From Paraescarpia echinospica (Eukaryota > Annelida > Polychaeta > Sabellida > Siboglinidae), in assembly GCA_020002185.1 (NCBI GenBank), contig CM034539.1:27930221-27994220 (forward strand): a stretch of 64,000 bases of DNA. The letters are read 5' to 3'. A program made the position numbers and the translations under genes. The notes under the pieces were generated by a model that did no database searches, had not been told where the DNA came from, and worked only from the letters and a program-made list of their open reading frames with translations. Positions 46,341 to 64,000 of this stretch are shown piece after piece; position 1 is the stretch's first letter; each line of letters begins with the position of its first letter.

Positions 46341-46375
46341 GCCCATGCAACCTGGAGTCGGTCACGTTGGTAGAT

Positions 46376-46536
46376 CAGTCGTTCGTTCGTTCGTTCGCTC
46401 GTTCGCTCGTTCGCTCGTTCGCTCGTTCGCTCGTTCGCTCGTTCGGTCGGTCGGTCGGTCGGTCGGTCGGTCGGTCGGTCGGTCGGTCGGTCGGTCGGTC
46501 GACCGGTCAGGTCAGTCGGTCGGTCGGTCGGAAAAA
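46376..46536. repeat. Compound tetranucleotide tract, (GTTC/GCTC)n then (GGTC)n
   Basis: A run of CGTTCGCT-type units to about 46443 passes into a GGTC run to about 46500, then a short interrupted remainder. Open frames rich in Arg, Ser and Val here are artefacts. Confidence 0.9.
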
Positions 46537-46702
46537 ATATATATGTAGACAAAGTATATATTTACTTACAGTTAATTTATGTACATCAGCAATTTATGCT
46601 TTTATACACAAATCATTACATGTATTTCCTTGGCATGCTTGTTGTTCATATCAATTGACAAATGTGTGCATTATCAACCTTTTACACTTGAATCCAACAT
46701 CC

Positions 46703-46708
46703 TTTATT
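46703..46708 (-). terminator. Candidate polyadenylation signal of the transporter gene
   Basis: AATAAA on the minus strand, about 470 bp beyond the stop codon at 47176. I see no closer canonical hexamer. A 3' UTR of this length is ordinary, but use is unproven. Confidence 0.3.
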
Positions 46709-47175
46709 CCAAAATCAAACAAGCTGCGGCCACGCTAACTTTACGTAATTATATAAATCTGCTCAACACATAACAAAACATGAAGATATATATGGTTATG
46801 TCCACAATACTGTGGAGATTACAAGTATATCAAATATAGATTATGTCAACCAGTAAATGGTACGTGTCTAAAACGTTGAGTTAGTATGATATATCGCGTG
46901 TTGACAAAATAATATACTATGATATATCGGGTTTTGGTAACAATATCATTTAATAGCGCATGTGTATTACATATCTGCAAAACAAATATTTCCGTCTTTA
47001 CAACAATTCGATTTGATTCTGGATTCTTAATATATTCCAAGTTTGTTATATAAATTTTGAGAATGAAACACAAAAATTAGTGTTTCTCAAAACCAACAAA
47101 ATGGACATCTTGCGTTTTTCCCTGAAACCCTTCATATATGTTCGAAGCTTGTAACGTACAGCTGAAACTGTCTAT

Positions 47176-54971
<7,796 letters not shown>

Positions 54972-57683
54972 GTCACCACGTCTTGCTGTCGTCGAGGTGT
55001 CATCGGAGGTCGATCTGAGGTCGACATGGTACACACATGCAATTGGCATTTCGAATACAAACACAGTTGACGCGCTATATGGATTTCGTATATAGGGAAC
55101 ATCCGCTTAAATTCATACAAAAAAACCTTGAAATCACCGATCTAGCATGCACAATTGTATATACCCGTGCAGTCCCTTAGCTAGGACTGCCGAATTTTGC
55201 AAATTACAAGTTGTCATAATTATACAGTTATACATGTATCGATGGTCAATTGACATTTGCCAAATAAATGTCCGCGATTTGCATTTACTGTCAATTTGTA
55301 CATAGAAATAATCAAATGAAATATGAATAAAGGTTTGAATAAGAACTATAGTCTCGCTCTCGCTCTCTCTGAGTGAGTGAGTGAGTGAGTGAGTGACTAT
55401 TATTAGTCAAAGAAAGTACTATGTCGTTGATGTACGTAATAAATAAGAGTGGTACTATATCGAGCCTTCGGGAACACGGGTGGAGATGACTGTCATACTT
55501 ACTGATGCCATTACATAGGTTAAATAGTAGTTGTCATCAATCATTCCAAAGGTTGACTAACACTGGTTAAATATAAACACGACCTCCGAATGGCGCGTGA
55601 CATTCCCCGCTGTTCTTGGAAAGAACAAATTATCTACATTAATTATCTGCACATGCCAGTAACATCACAATCAAAACCCTGTTTGCCGTCACTTCCGTGT
55701 CTTAAGAAACATCACGAAGATCAGCAGAAGGTTAGCACGCGCGATGCGTTGGCAGCGACTGGACGTATTTCGCGACCGTGCCACGTAAATCAACGACAAT
55801 GTCAATACGTAGCTGTCGTGAAATACCAGCTAATAATTACATGGATACACACATTTGTAGTGCGATCAAAAGCGAAATATTTCCGGTGAAATACAAACAG
55901 TCTAAATAACGCCTTAGCCACCGCTACCGCGCCAATACAAACACCATGTTGACCTTATTATTCAGAAAATGAAATCAAATTATGGTCCATCGCAAAATCG
56001 AGGTATTTAAAAATATAAATCCCGTTATCTAAAGACCAAAATACCTGTTATTTGAAAGAGAAAACCGCTTTGATTTTCAAAAAAACCGTTCTCATAACGG
56101 GTTTACGGGTCGTTTACTAAAGGCCGGTATCCACGAACAAGAAACACGTATAAGGAACATGCTTTCGTTCCTACATGTTCCTTATACGTAGAGGGAGAGT
56201 TCACTGTACAGTTTATTATTTCTACTACGCGACGAATATTTAATTAATATATCAAAAAACTAAGCATCTATGCAATATCCTGTCATAAACATAAGATAGA
56301 AGAAACCTACTATACTTAACGTTTCGTCCGAAAGACAGACGCAAAGTGTGGTGAATGATATAGAAACGTTTTGGAACGACACCATGTGACCTCGAAACCT
56401 AACCCGTTCTATTGAGAATAGGGGAAGGTGGGAACCTTTGAGTAACTCCTTGTAACTTTGGTAATAGCGATCATACATTTCATCTGGCGAGTTCTACAGA
56501 ATCAGATCATCCCACTCACGGCATCACGAGCTTATAACTATTAACGTAATATAATAATGACGTCGAACATTTTAACCAATAATATATTTTTGTGTAAATC
56601 TATCGTGTTATTTGTTTTGTTTATACGTCTATCGTATGTAATGCATTGTTGTCGATGATGTCATATTAATAATTATTGCCTTTTAAGATGGTACTTTCGA
56701 CAATATCTCCCATTACATATTAAGCATCTTCGCTCCCATTTTCCCACAATTGAACAACATCTGCCATTTTTCAGACCAATCGATCAATTTGTTAAGATCA
56801 TCTTATCAATGCAGCTTACCTCATATACGAAGGTATACAAATAAAGGTATATAACTAAACAATAAATAGGCAGTGGTGTAACTGAAATTATAACTCACTG
56901 TTTTATATAATTGACATGATGCAAACATTGATAGAGGCATATATGTTCCGAGGAAGACTAATACTGCGTCACATGCATGTATTATACAATTTGAATGTCA
57001 TATCGTAGGATACGTTTTTATTAATACCTTGTACCATATACCTTCACATGCTTCCACTAATTAGCATATACTTGACAATTTATATATTCCAGCCACATCA
57101 ACTCAAAAACCTTAGAGGACAGGGTTGGTAATAGGTTTCCACCTTCCCCTACTGCGCAGTACTGCCGAACTATCCAACGTCACATACATTGACAAATTGT
57201 CAGGTGGAATACAGCCGCAATACAACGTCATGGTGTGCGTGAAACTGTTCCTCCATTATAGAAATATTTTATTTTAGTAATGTCGACTTGTTATATATAT
57301 AAGTTACTGAACATTCAATATAACATGTAGACTATGTGACAATGGCTCTGCTTTTGTGTCTATTATATACACTCCATTGGAAATCGCCTACATATTCAGC
57401 AGCTAATTTTATATGTTGTTGTAACATTGATTTATACTCAGCGTCAACAAACGTACTACTTCTATTCTACGCATATTGCTTTGATGGCAACATTATGTTG
57501 GATTTTTGCGTGCATTAATTGGTGTAGCTTCCTGGCAACCGGTTAGTCAGTCGTGTCAAGCAAGATCACGACAACTTTTACGCGCGTGTGTGTTTTACTG
57601 TAATGTGTATTATTGTTATTATAAAAAAATATATTACTGTGAAAACATGCCTGTATAGTTTTATGCATTTTATTTTAATCCAT

Positions 57684-57717
<34 letters not shown>

Positions 57718-58876
57718 TTTTATTTGTTTTATACTTATATATGTATTTTGTGTAAACAATATGAATTTTTAACTGAATTAAACTTATCAACTTACTACGT
57801 AAACAACTAAACATGTATTACGTTCAAACATACATGTTGGATAATAATCGGTACTCTTTGAATGTCAGGTAGACATTATAATTATACTAATTTATCAATT
57901 AATCTCAGACTGAGTAGATATTCTTGAAACGTGATAAGAATATTCAAATAAAGGTGGTTCATAATAATAATGAATGAGTTCCCTATCACGAAAACAATTT
58001 GTGTCGTCCTATACAAACAGGAACATATCGTCAGGGCATCAGAAGGGCGCACTGGTCTTACAAATGGAGAACACTGGGGTGACAAGCTTTTTGAGCAGAC
58101 GTCCCTATAACATGACATGCAATCAAACACTAGTGTGTCACGTCGCGACACAGTTGTATAGCTGCGGCACATTCAAAAGTTATTCTTCTAAGAAATGCTG
58201 CATTGCAATTAGTACGTATTTTTATTTTAGCTCTTATCCGCTTACTCAGCTCAAAGCGTCCGAAGTATCACACCAGTACAGTAATGCTGCGTTCCAATCA
58301 CCTCGTGTATACCGTGAATACGATTTCGTAACCCCTACTTGACACAGTTGCGTAAATTTACAAGTGGTAAACTGCAGGAGCTCGTGAACTTTCCAGTTCG
58401 CCATGTCGTGTTTACGATATAAACGAGCCCAGTGGAATGCAGCATAATAGCCATGATCTATGGGTTCCATACAGACGAGTACCCACCGATAGTTTCGCAG
58501 AAACACTACTACGAATGGCTGGGAGTGACATGAGATGCGTACATCATTTAAACTAGACGAGACGTAATTGCAAGGAACGTCACTTGTGGTAAATAACAGA
58601 AGCGAACTAACCATTATGGTAGGAGATATTTATCTTCATATAATATGTATACAGTAGGAGGTTATAGGCCGTCTCTGGGGCGAAATGCCCTCCCACCCTA
58701 TCTAGCTACATGATTTGAAAATAAGAATTTAGAAATAGCCAGATGGAGCTGTATATCATCATGTCTGTCTGTTTACAATATGGCTGCAACAGAAACAAAA
58801 CACGTGGTCAGCTGCTCACATTACCATTTGACCATCAAAATTACACAACAACGTCCTTACACATATGGAACTGTAG
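54972..58876 (-). other. Upstream flank of the complete transporter gene
   Basis: Aligns with 1298-5345. Promoter and untranslated exons should be here but I cannot place them. ORFs at 55590-55889 and 58246-58614 are the counterparts of those in the left flank. A (GAGT)n tract is at 55370-55396 and a (TA)n tract near 57686-57713. Confidence 0.6.
56146..56189. repeat. Perfect inverted repeat, 16-bp arms, 12-base loop
   Basis: ACGTATAAGGAACATG (56146-56161) is the exact complement of 56174-56189. The left paralogous copy at 2502-2546 is imperfect. It lies about 1.2 kb upstream of the transporter start codon. Confidence 0.9.
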
Positions 58877-59780
58877 ACAGTAGCCACGGGAAACTGAGAT
58901 AACTGAAACGAAAATACAGAACATACATATGTTATTGTAGTAGTGGTATAAATGTATCAGTCGGGGGCACCATTTTAGAACAATACATAAATAAATAAAT
59001 TATTACATTTCAAAAGGCAACCTCACGGCGTTGTGCCACGTAGGTGGGCTTCATGCCCCACAGTAAGACGTCCGCTAAAATGACTACAATTTTTTCTCTC
59101 AAAAACTAGACGCGTTACCAATGTCAACACGAGGAATGTACACAGGAAACCGAACTTGATTATCCATAACACGCAGAAGAGATATACCTAAAGGAATTGA
59201 TGAACCAACAAAGTCACGTCAGATGCTGAACGAGCCCATGGTGTGTGTGGTTCATTGATACACAAGAAAGAGTACAAAGGAGAATAATTAAAATTATTCC
59301 AGAACTAGACCGACTTTACTTAGAATGTATACAGTAGCCACGGGAAACTGAGATAACTGAAGCGAAAATACAGAACATGCGTGCGCTATTGTAGTAGTGG
59401 TATAAATGTATCAGTTGGGGCAACATTTTAGAACAATACAAAAATTAATAAATTATAACATTTCCAACGGCCATATCACGGCGTTTTTCCACGTAGGTGG
59501 GCTTCATGCCCCACAGTAAGACGTCCGCTAAAATGACTAAAAAAAATTATCTCTCAAAAACTAGACTCGTTAAAAATGTCAACACGAGGAACTTACAAAA
59601 GAAACCGAACTAGATTATACATAACACGCAGAAGAGATATACCTAAAGGAATTTATGAACCAACAAAGTCACGTCAGATGCTGAACGAGCCCACGGCGTG
59701 TGTAGTTCATTGATACGCAAGAAAGAGTACAACGGAGAATAATTAAAATGATTCCAGAACTGACAGACCTTACTTAGAAT
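58877..59780. repeat. Two-copy tandem duplication, unit 454 bp, with CR1-like remnants
   Basis: The words ACAGTAGCCACGGGAAACTG occur at 58877 and 59331, and the whole unit repeats with few changes. Each unit ends in 'gaaagagtacaa' and 'ggagaataattaaaat', which encodes a decayed ERVQRRIIKIIPEL like the CR1-like C-terminus. After unit 2, near 59855, 'ttgaatggttatgaaaatac' encodes LNGYENTDR, matching the following CR1 block. The left duplicate lacks this region. Confidence 0.75.
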
Positions 59781-59899
59781 GTAGTTTAGCAAACCCAGAG
59801 AACAGGAAATAACGAGGATATCATACGATAGAAGATGTTACGATATTGAATGGTTATGAAAATACTGATAGAATAATTGTATCACTTATATAATATGAC

Positions 59900-61090
59900 A
59901 GAATTAGACTGAGATGTGTTTGTTTTTCCAGACTAGTTTTAGTCTAGCTAGTTTTGCGATAGTTTGTTCCGTTCGTGAAATAATTGCTAAGTCCTTCTAT
60001 ATTTTTGAATGCAATGCAGTAAAGTTAAATATTGTTTAGTCTATACTGTCGCCTTGCGAAGTTATTTTAAGCTGCTATTTTAAAGCTGTTAACGCCAACG
60101 TGTGTCATCACAGTGTGCGTGATAACAATAATAAAAAAACCTCCATTTGCCTTGGGCTTGGCTCGTTGGTCATGTCCCGAAAGATGTATTGTGGCTACGT
60201 GTGTTTGATGGAGTGTCGTCTTTTAAGGTTAGGCTTTGTCCCAAAAGACATACAGTGGAAGAGTGGGTGTGCTTGATAGAATGCTGCCTTTGGTGGTTGG
60301 TATGTGTGGTGTGTAAGTCTGAATCCTTTGCAGCTGTTAGACAAAACATTCGAGTGGCCACTACAAACGTTCGATCTGTTCGAAATAAGATAGCCTCACT
60401 TTGTGATTTATTAATTTCAAAGAAAACAGACATCCTTGCTATAACTGAGACTTGGCTCAGACCACATGTTTCTCCTTCTGGTTACACCATTCACCATCGA
60501 CCACGTTTAGTCTGACGTGGTGGTGGAGTTGGCTTTCTAGTATCGTAGCAGTTCAAAGTTAAATTACATTCCAACCCTGAATACTCCAGTTTTTTCCAGA
60601 CATTTCAGATTCTTCTTTCTCCACATACTTTGTTTGTATCTATCGTCCTCCAGGACACCCAGCAAATTTCGTTGAAGACTTTCAGGATCTGTTGGAATAT
60701 CTGGCAACCATTCATTCAGAATATTACATTCTTGGTGATTTTAATCTTCATTTGGATATACCTTCTACAACTACAACTCCGTTTAATAATATTCTGGCAT
60801 CCTTTGATTTGAAACAACCTGTTACCTTTTCGACACATATACATGGCCATTGGCTTGACCTCTTGATTACGCGTTCAACTTGTAATATTCAAACACCTAC
60901 TGTTTCAGATGGGTTATCAGAACACACACACTGTCATTGCTAATGTTAACGTTTCTATAACCGCATTAGAGTCGAAACACAATGTGTCTTACAGAGCCAC
61001 TCAAAAGATTGACATTACAGCTTTAATGGCTGATATCCTTAAATCTGACCTCATCACAGATCCAAAAGAACATGTATTTGACTTATCGCC
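59900..61090 (+). mobile_element. L2-like non-LTR retrotransposon, 5' half only
   Basis: Carries the endonuclease N-terminus missing from the left copy: IRVATTNVRSVRNKIASL and ILAITETWLRPHVSP (60351-60480), then GGVGFLVS near 60525. From 60553 it matches 5365-5905 (GDFNLHLDIPST near 60736) with frameshifts and a short deletion near 60590. It breaks off near 61085 and joins the sequence that corresponds to left-copy position 11000. The 5' boundary near 59900 is a guess. Confidence 0.75.
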
Positions 61091-61123
61091 CGTATAAATA
61101 TATATATGTTTGTGTTTGTATAA

Positions 61124-61127
<4 letters not shown>

Positions 61128-61166
<39 letters not shown>

Positions 61167-61170
61167 TTGT
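61128..61170. repeat. (GTGC)n microsatellite
   Basis: About ten units. It sits at the deletion junction, at the place where the left copy has the end of its 10-bp satellite. Confidence 0.85.
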
Positions 61171-61343
61171 ATGCTTGTGCTCGTCTGTGATTTTTTTCTT
61201 TGCATAGGTAGCATCGTCGAAAATCAACAAAGTACACCGTATTTTTGTGCCTGTTCAAGGCACAAAAATAAAAAGGGCAGTTTATTAGACAACTGGCGCC
61301 AACAAAAGAACGACAACGCGTATGAATCAAAACACGTACGCTT

Positions 61344-61387
61344 ATGCATCATCATTACCTTCCGGGCGGAAGGTAATGATGATGCAT
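61344..61387. repeat. Perfect hairpin, 20-bp arms, 4-base loop
   Basis: ATGCATCATCATTACCTTCC (61344-61363) is the exact complement of 61368-61387; the loop is GGGC. The left paralogous site (11209-11230) has only the right arm. Confidence 0.95.
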
Positions 61388-62394
61388 GAGCCGCGTACAG
61401 TGGTTTTGCCTAGCAACAGGCTTAACTGGTTTATAGAGGTTGTCCGTTCGATTTTATTGTAAAATCGTTTTATACAATGTAAACTGTAATTATGCAGTCC
61501 AATACCTCGTGATATGTTGCAAATGTAGGGCCTACAAATCATTAGCATGTAAATACACATGTACAGGCAACACGAACAAACAAATAACACACGCGCACAC
61601 GCATGCCCACGCACATGTACATGTTCACATGTAAACACACGTTCACTCGTGAGATAGACATTATTGTTTTTAAGTGGACCTGTGTAATTATTAATGTAAA
61701 TGGGGTGGCTCTTATGAGAGCGACATTGTGTCTTAACAGGAGTCACCGATCAGGAAAACATATTACTTATTTACTTATTATTCGTAAATATCTATACGCA
61801 TACGTACACTCTATGATGTAGTATAAGTGTAGATATGTTTATCAATGTATATGACATGTATACAACCAAGAAGAATGAAATGATATGCGTGTGGTCAGAT
61901 AAACTTTCTTTCGAATATAGTTACCACCATGACAGTTTTAGCGAAGCAGAAACAGCGTTTCAATTCAACAATTCAATGCTTACAAAAATCGTCGAGCTGT
62001 CACGGAAATCTCCGAATAACGAGCTCGGGTAATTCCGAGAAAGGCGTTGACTCGTCAGAGGCGTGATGACGTATCGCGTGAGGTATACACTTTTGATAAA
62101 TTGAAGACAACGCCTTTGAAAGCGGCGTGCTGCTATTTAAAACAAATTGATTCCTCCCGAAACGCTTAGATTTCAACAACACAAATTGTTCAATAAAACA
62201 TATTTGGCTGTCAGTATACTATAACAGATATAGTTATTTTTATATATTATATAACATGTTTTTATGAAAGAAAACGAACGGACTGTGTCTATCTAACAGG
62301 TCCTAGTCTTTCCCTTTAATTGTGTATAAACTGTAATCTGAGTTGACACAGCCAAGAACATAAAACGTTTACCTTTTGCATTTTTCAACCATCT

Positions 62395-62530
62395 ATATTA
62401 TAAAACAGTTCGTTCTCTGTTTGTATGTGCACCTACATCTCCGTCAGTTTTGCATGTATCGAGCTGAAAGTTTGCATGTGATCTAACGGGCCCATTGAGA
62501 TGGTTCGCAGTTTGAGACATTTTCGAAATT
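62395..62530 (+). mobile_element. Helitron-like head fragment
   Basis: Starts TATTATAAAACAGTTCGTTC and continues 'gtgcacctacatctccgtca', the same head as the element at 62925, but no CCGGG-type end follows before the next copy. Tentative. Confidence 0.35.
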
Positions 62531-62924
62531 CGACCGGGGGATGGAGAAATTGGGGAGCTCAATATTTCAAAAGGCTTTACGTGGAGTTCCAGCCTCGGAA
62601 TTTAATGTTTTTCCAAATCATCGTCAAGATAATTACGTTATCTACAGATATATCGCTGGATGTATACACACATTTTGAATACCTGGTAGTTTTTAAGTTA
62701 CTGATGTTTGAAAATCCTCAGCCCTTAACATGCACCAGGTCTACCTGTCGCTGGTCACGTCCGCACGCTTACAAGTAGCGTCCTCTTTCGCATTTCATAT
62801 ATTTCCTACATATGGAAATGTGAATAATTTATTGTCGAAATTATCGCCCATCAAGTTTGTATATTATAAAAAATGAGAGTCAAAAGTTATATTGGATAAC
62901 TAAAAATACGACATATCTTCTATA

Positions 62925-63212
62925 TTACAAAAACAGTTCGTTCTCTGCTTGTTTGTGCACCCACATCTCGGATAGTTTTGCTTGTATCGGGCGGAAATTT
63001 CAATCCAGCATCCGCCCTCTGCCTGTTGCTGGTTACGTCAGTTAGACGGGTGTACGAGTGCGATTTCTGGCAAAAGGTTGTGCTAACAACAAGGCCAGTG
63101 ATCAGTTACAATTTATTATTGCGGGTAGGCTGGAAAGATTTGGGATGGGTTTGCGGTGTCTGGTACATATGACTGCCTTTCCCCCCGGGCAACGCCGGGT
63201 AACTCAGCTATA
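62925..63212 (+). mobile_element. Helitron-like (non-autonomous) element remnant, right copy
   Basis: Counterpart of 12283-12580. Head 'gtttgtgcacccacatctcg' and end CCGGGCAACGCCGGGTAACT followed by CAGCTA, closer to the typical end than the left copy. Confidence 0.45.
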
Positions 63213-64000
63213 ACATACTATTTCGCTTGCTACTTTATAATCCGGTCAGTCACCACTAAAATCGTTAACGGAAGGGACGACGTGAAAGAAATTATCCAAC
63301 TGTACATATATCAGCTCCTAGTCCGGTAATCACGACGTTGAGTCCAAAACCGCGACAGCTGTATGTTAATATCAAGACTGTCTGCTTGGATGGTCATAAA
63401 CACGCTGTAACTGTATCACTTAAATATCTCACATAATGGTGCAACACAACGTTGCAGTATTACATAACGGCGATATTATCGATTCCAAGTTGACGGAAAA
63501 CATACCGTTGAGGTATGCATATTATTAGACAAATTACAACATATTAAATGCGCTAATATGGTGGAAAAATTAAACACAACATATTGTAACGTTTATTTGA
63601 CCTCATGTAGTACACAATTCATTTTTCTGAACATCACTTAAGCAGTGACATCAACAAACGTCAACATTATACAGGCGTACATATAAGTATATCATTATAT
63701 GTTCAACATACTCTTAGAAAATACGTACAAACGAATGTACACCTATTATGGTATTGATGTACCATATACTGTAATTATGTAGCTTATTCAATCGGGGTCA
63801 GTGACTCTTATTATGACACAATTGTCGCTGTAACAGGAGCCATCCTATTTGCGTATTGATTTATATGGTCCTTTTACAAGATATGCATGTTTATTTGGAA
63901 TGTAAGTTTGGTTTTGTGCTGATCGTCTGAAACTACTAGCATCAAATGTATTTCATTAAAGGCTCAGAGAATGGTGTACTTTAGTGACGCCAATACCGTG
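63213..64000. other. No gene recognised; contains the right edge of the duplication
   Basis: Duplicated sequence ends near 63561; beyond it is unique AT-rich DNA with only short ORFs. Confidence 0.5.

Noticed and set aside
46298..46738. Arg-Ser-Val and Thr-Asp-Arg-Pro ORFs
   Set aside because: Translation of the GGTC/GTTC tetranucleotide tract.
54972..55064. Upstream in-frame extension of transporter exon 1
   Set aside because: The extra residues before MNITALL have no counterpart in the family and differ in the two paralogues; the ATG at 54971 places helix 1 as expected.

Overview
This is animal (metazoan) genomic DNA. It has spliced genes with GT-AG introns, several clades of non-LTR retrotransposons, an LTR retrotransposon, Helitron-like fragments, a tRNA-derived SINE and many microsatellites. 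The retroelement types point to a marine invertebrate; I cannot fix the species from sequence alone. Nothing looks bacterial or viral.

The only complete host gene I can support lies on the minus strand at 47176-54971. It has eight exons whose phases join into one 535-codon reading frame, and it encodes a high-affinity choline transporter-like protein (SLC5A7/CHT1 family, sodium:solute symporter). A second, tandem paralogue in the same orientation contributes only its first coding exon (1132-1297); the rest lies left of position 1. Around both first exons is a large paralogous segment: about 1-12897 matches about 53866-63561. The two copies differ by large deletions, repeat-number changes and local inverted insertions.

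Layout, left to right. 1-5345: intron 1, exon 1 and upstream flank of the left transporter gene. 5365-9740: an L2-like LINE split by a CR1-like LINE with an 8-bp target-site duplication. 10321-10985: a 10-bp alternating purine-pyrimidine satellite. 11000-12897: the rest of the duplicated flank, with a Helitron-like fragment. 13438-18880: CR1-like and L2-like LINEs on the minus strand; the L2-like copy keeps a long intact reverse-transcriptase ORF. 20385-22120: LINE debris, tandem repeats and a possible LTR. 22282-25965: Ty3-like pol remnant, minus strand. 25970-28678: degenerate copy of an unnamed invertebrate repeat-family ORF. 29261-31560: a 466-bp tandem duplication, an orphan membrane-protein exon candidate, a perfect palindrome, and an inverted fragment of a choline-transporter exon 4. 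34121-34612: 5' part of a LINE with a 2A-like NPGP motif. 37850-39840: degenerate copy of a second repeat-family ORF with XPG/PIN-like acidic motifs. 40991-44103: a further degenerate LINE. 44657-46536: hairpins, a 50-bp minisatellite and a tetranucleotide tract. 47176-54971: the transporter gene. 54972-64000: its upstream flank, repeating the left-hand flank.

The host story is local expansion of choline-transporter genes by segmental duplication, with later decay of the spacer by retroelement insertion, deletion and template-switch-like events. The most unusual feature is a 69-bp minisatellite straddling the exon 1/intron 1 boundary of both transporter genes, which multiplies the 5' splice site (five copies in one gene, two in the other). 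All counts and alignments were made by eye.
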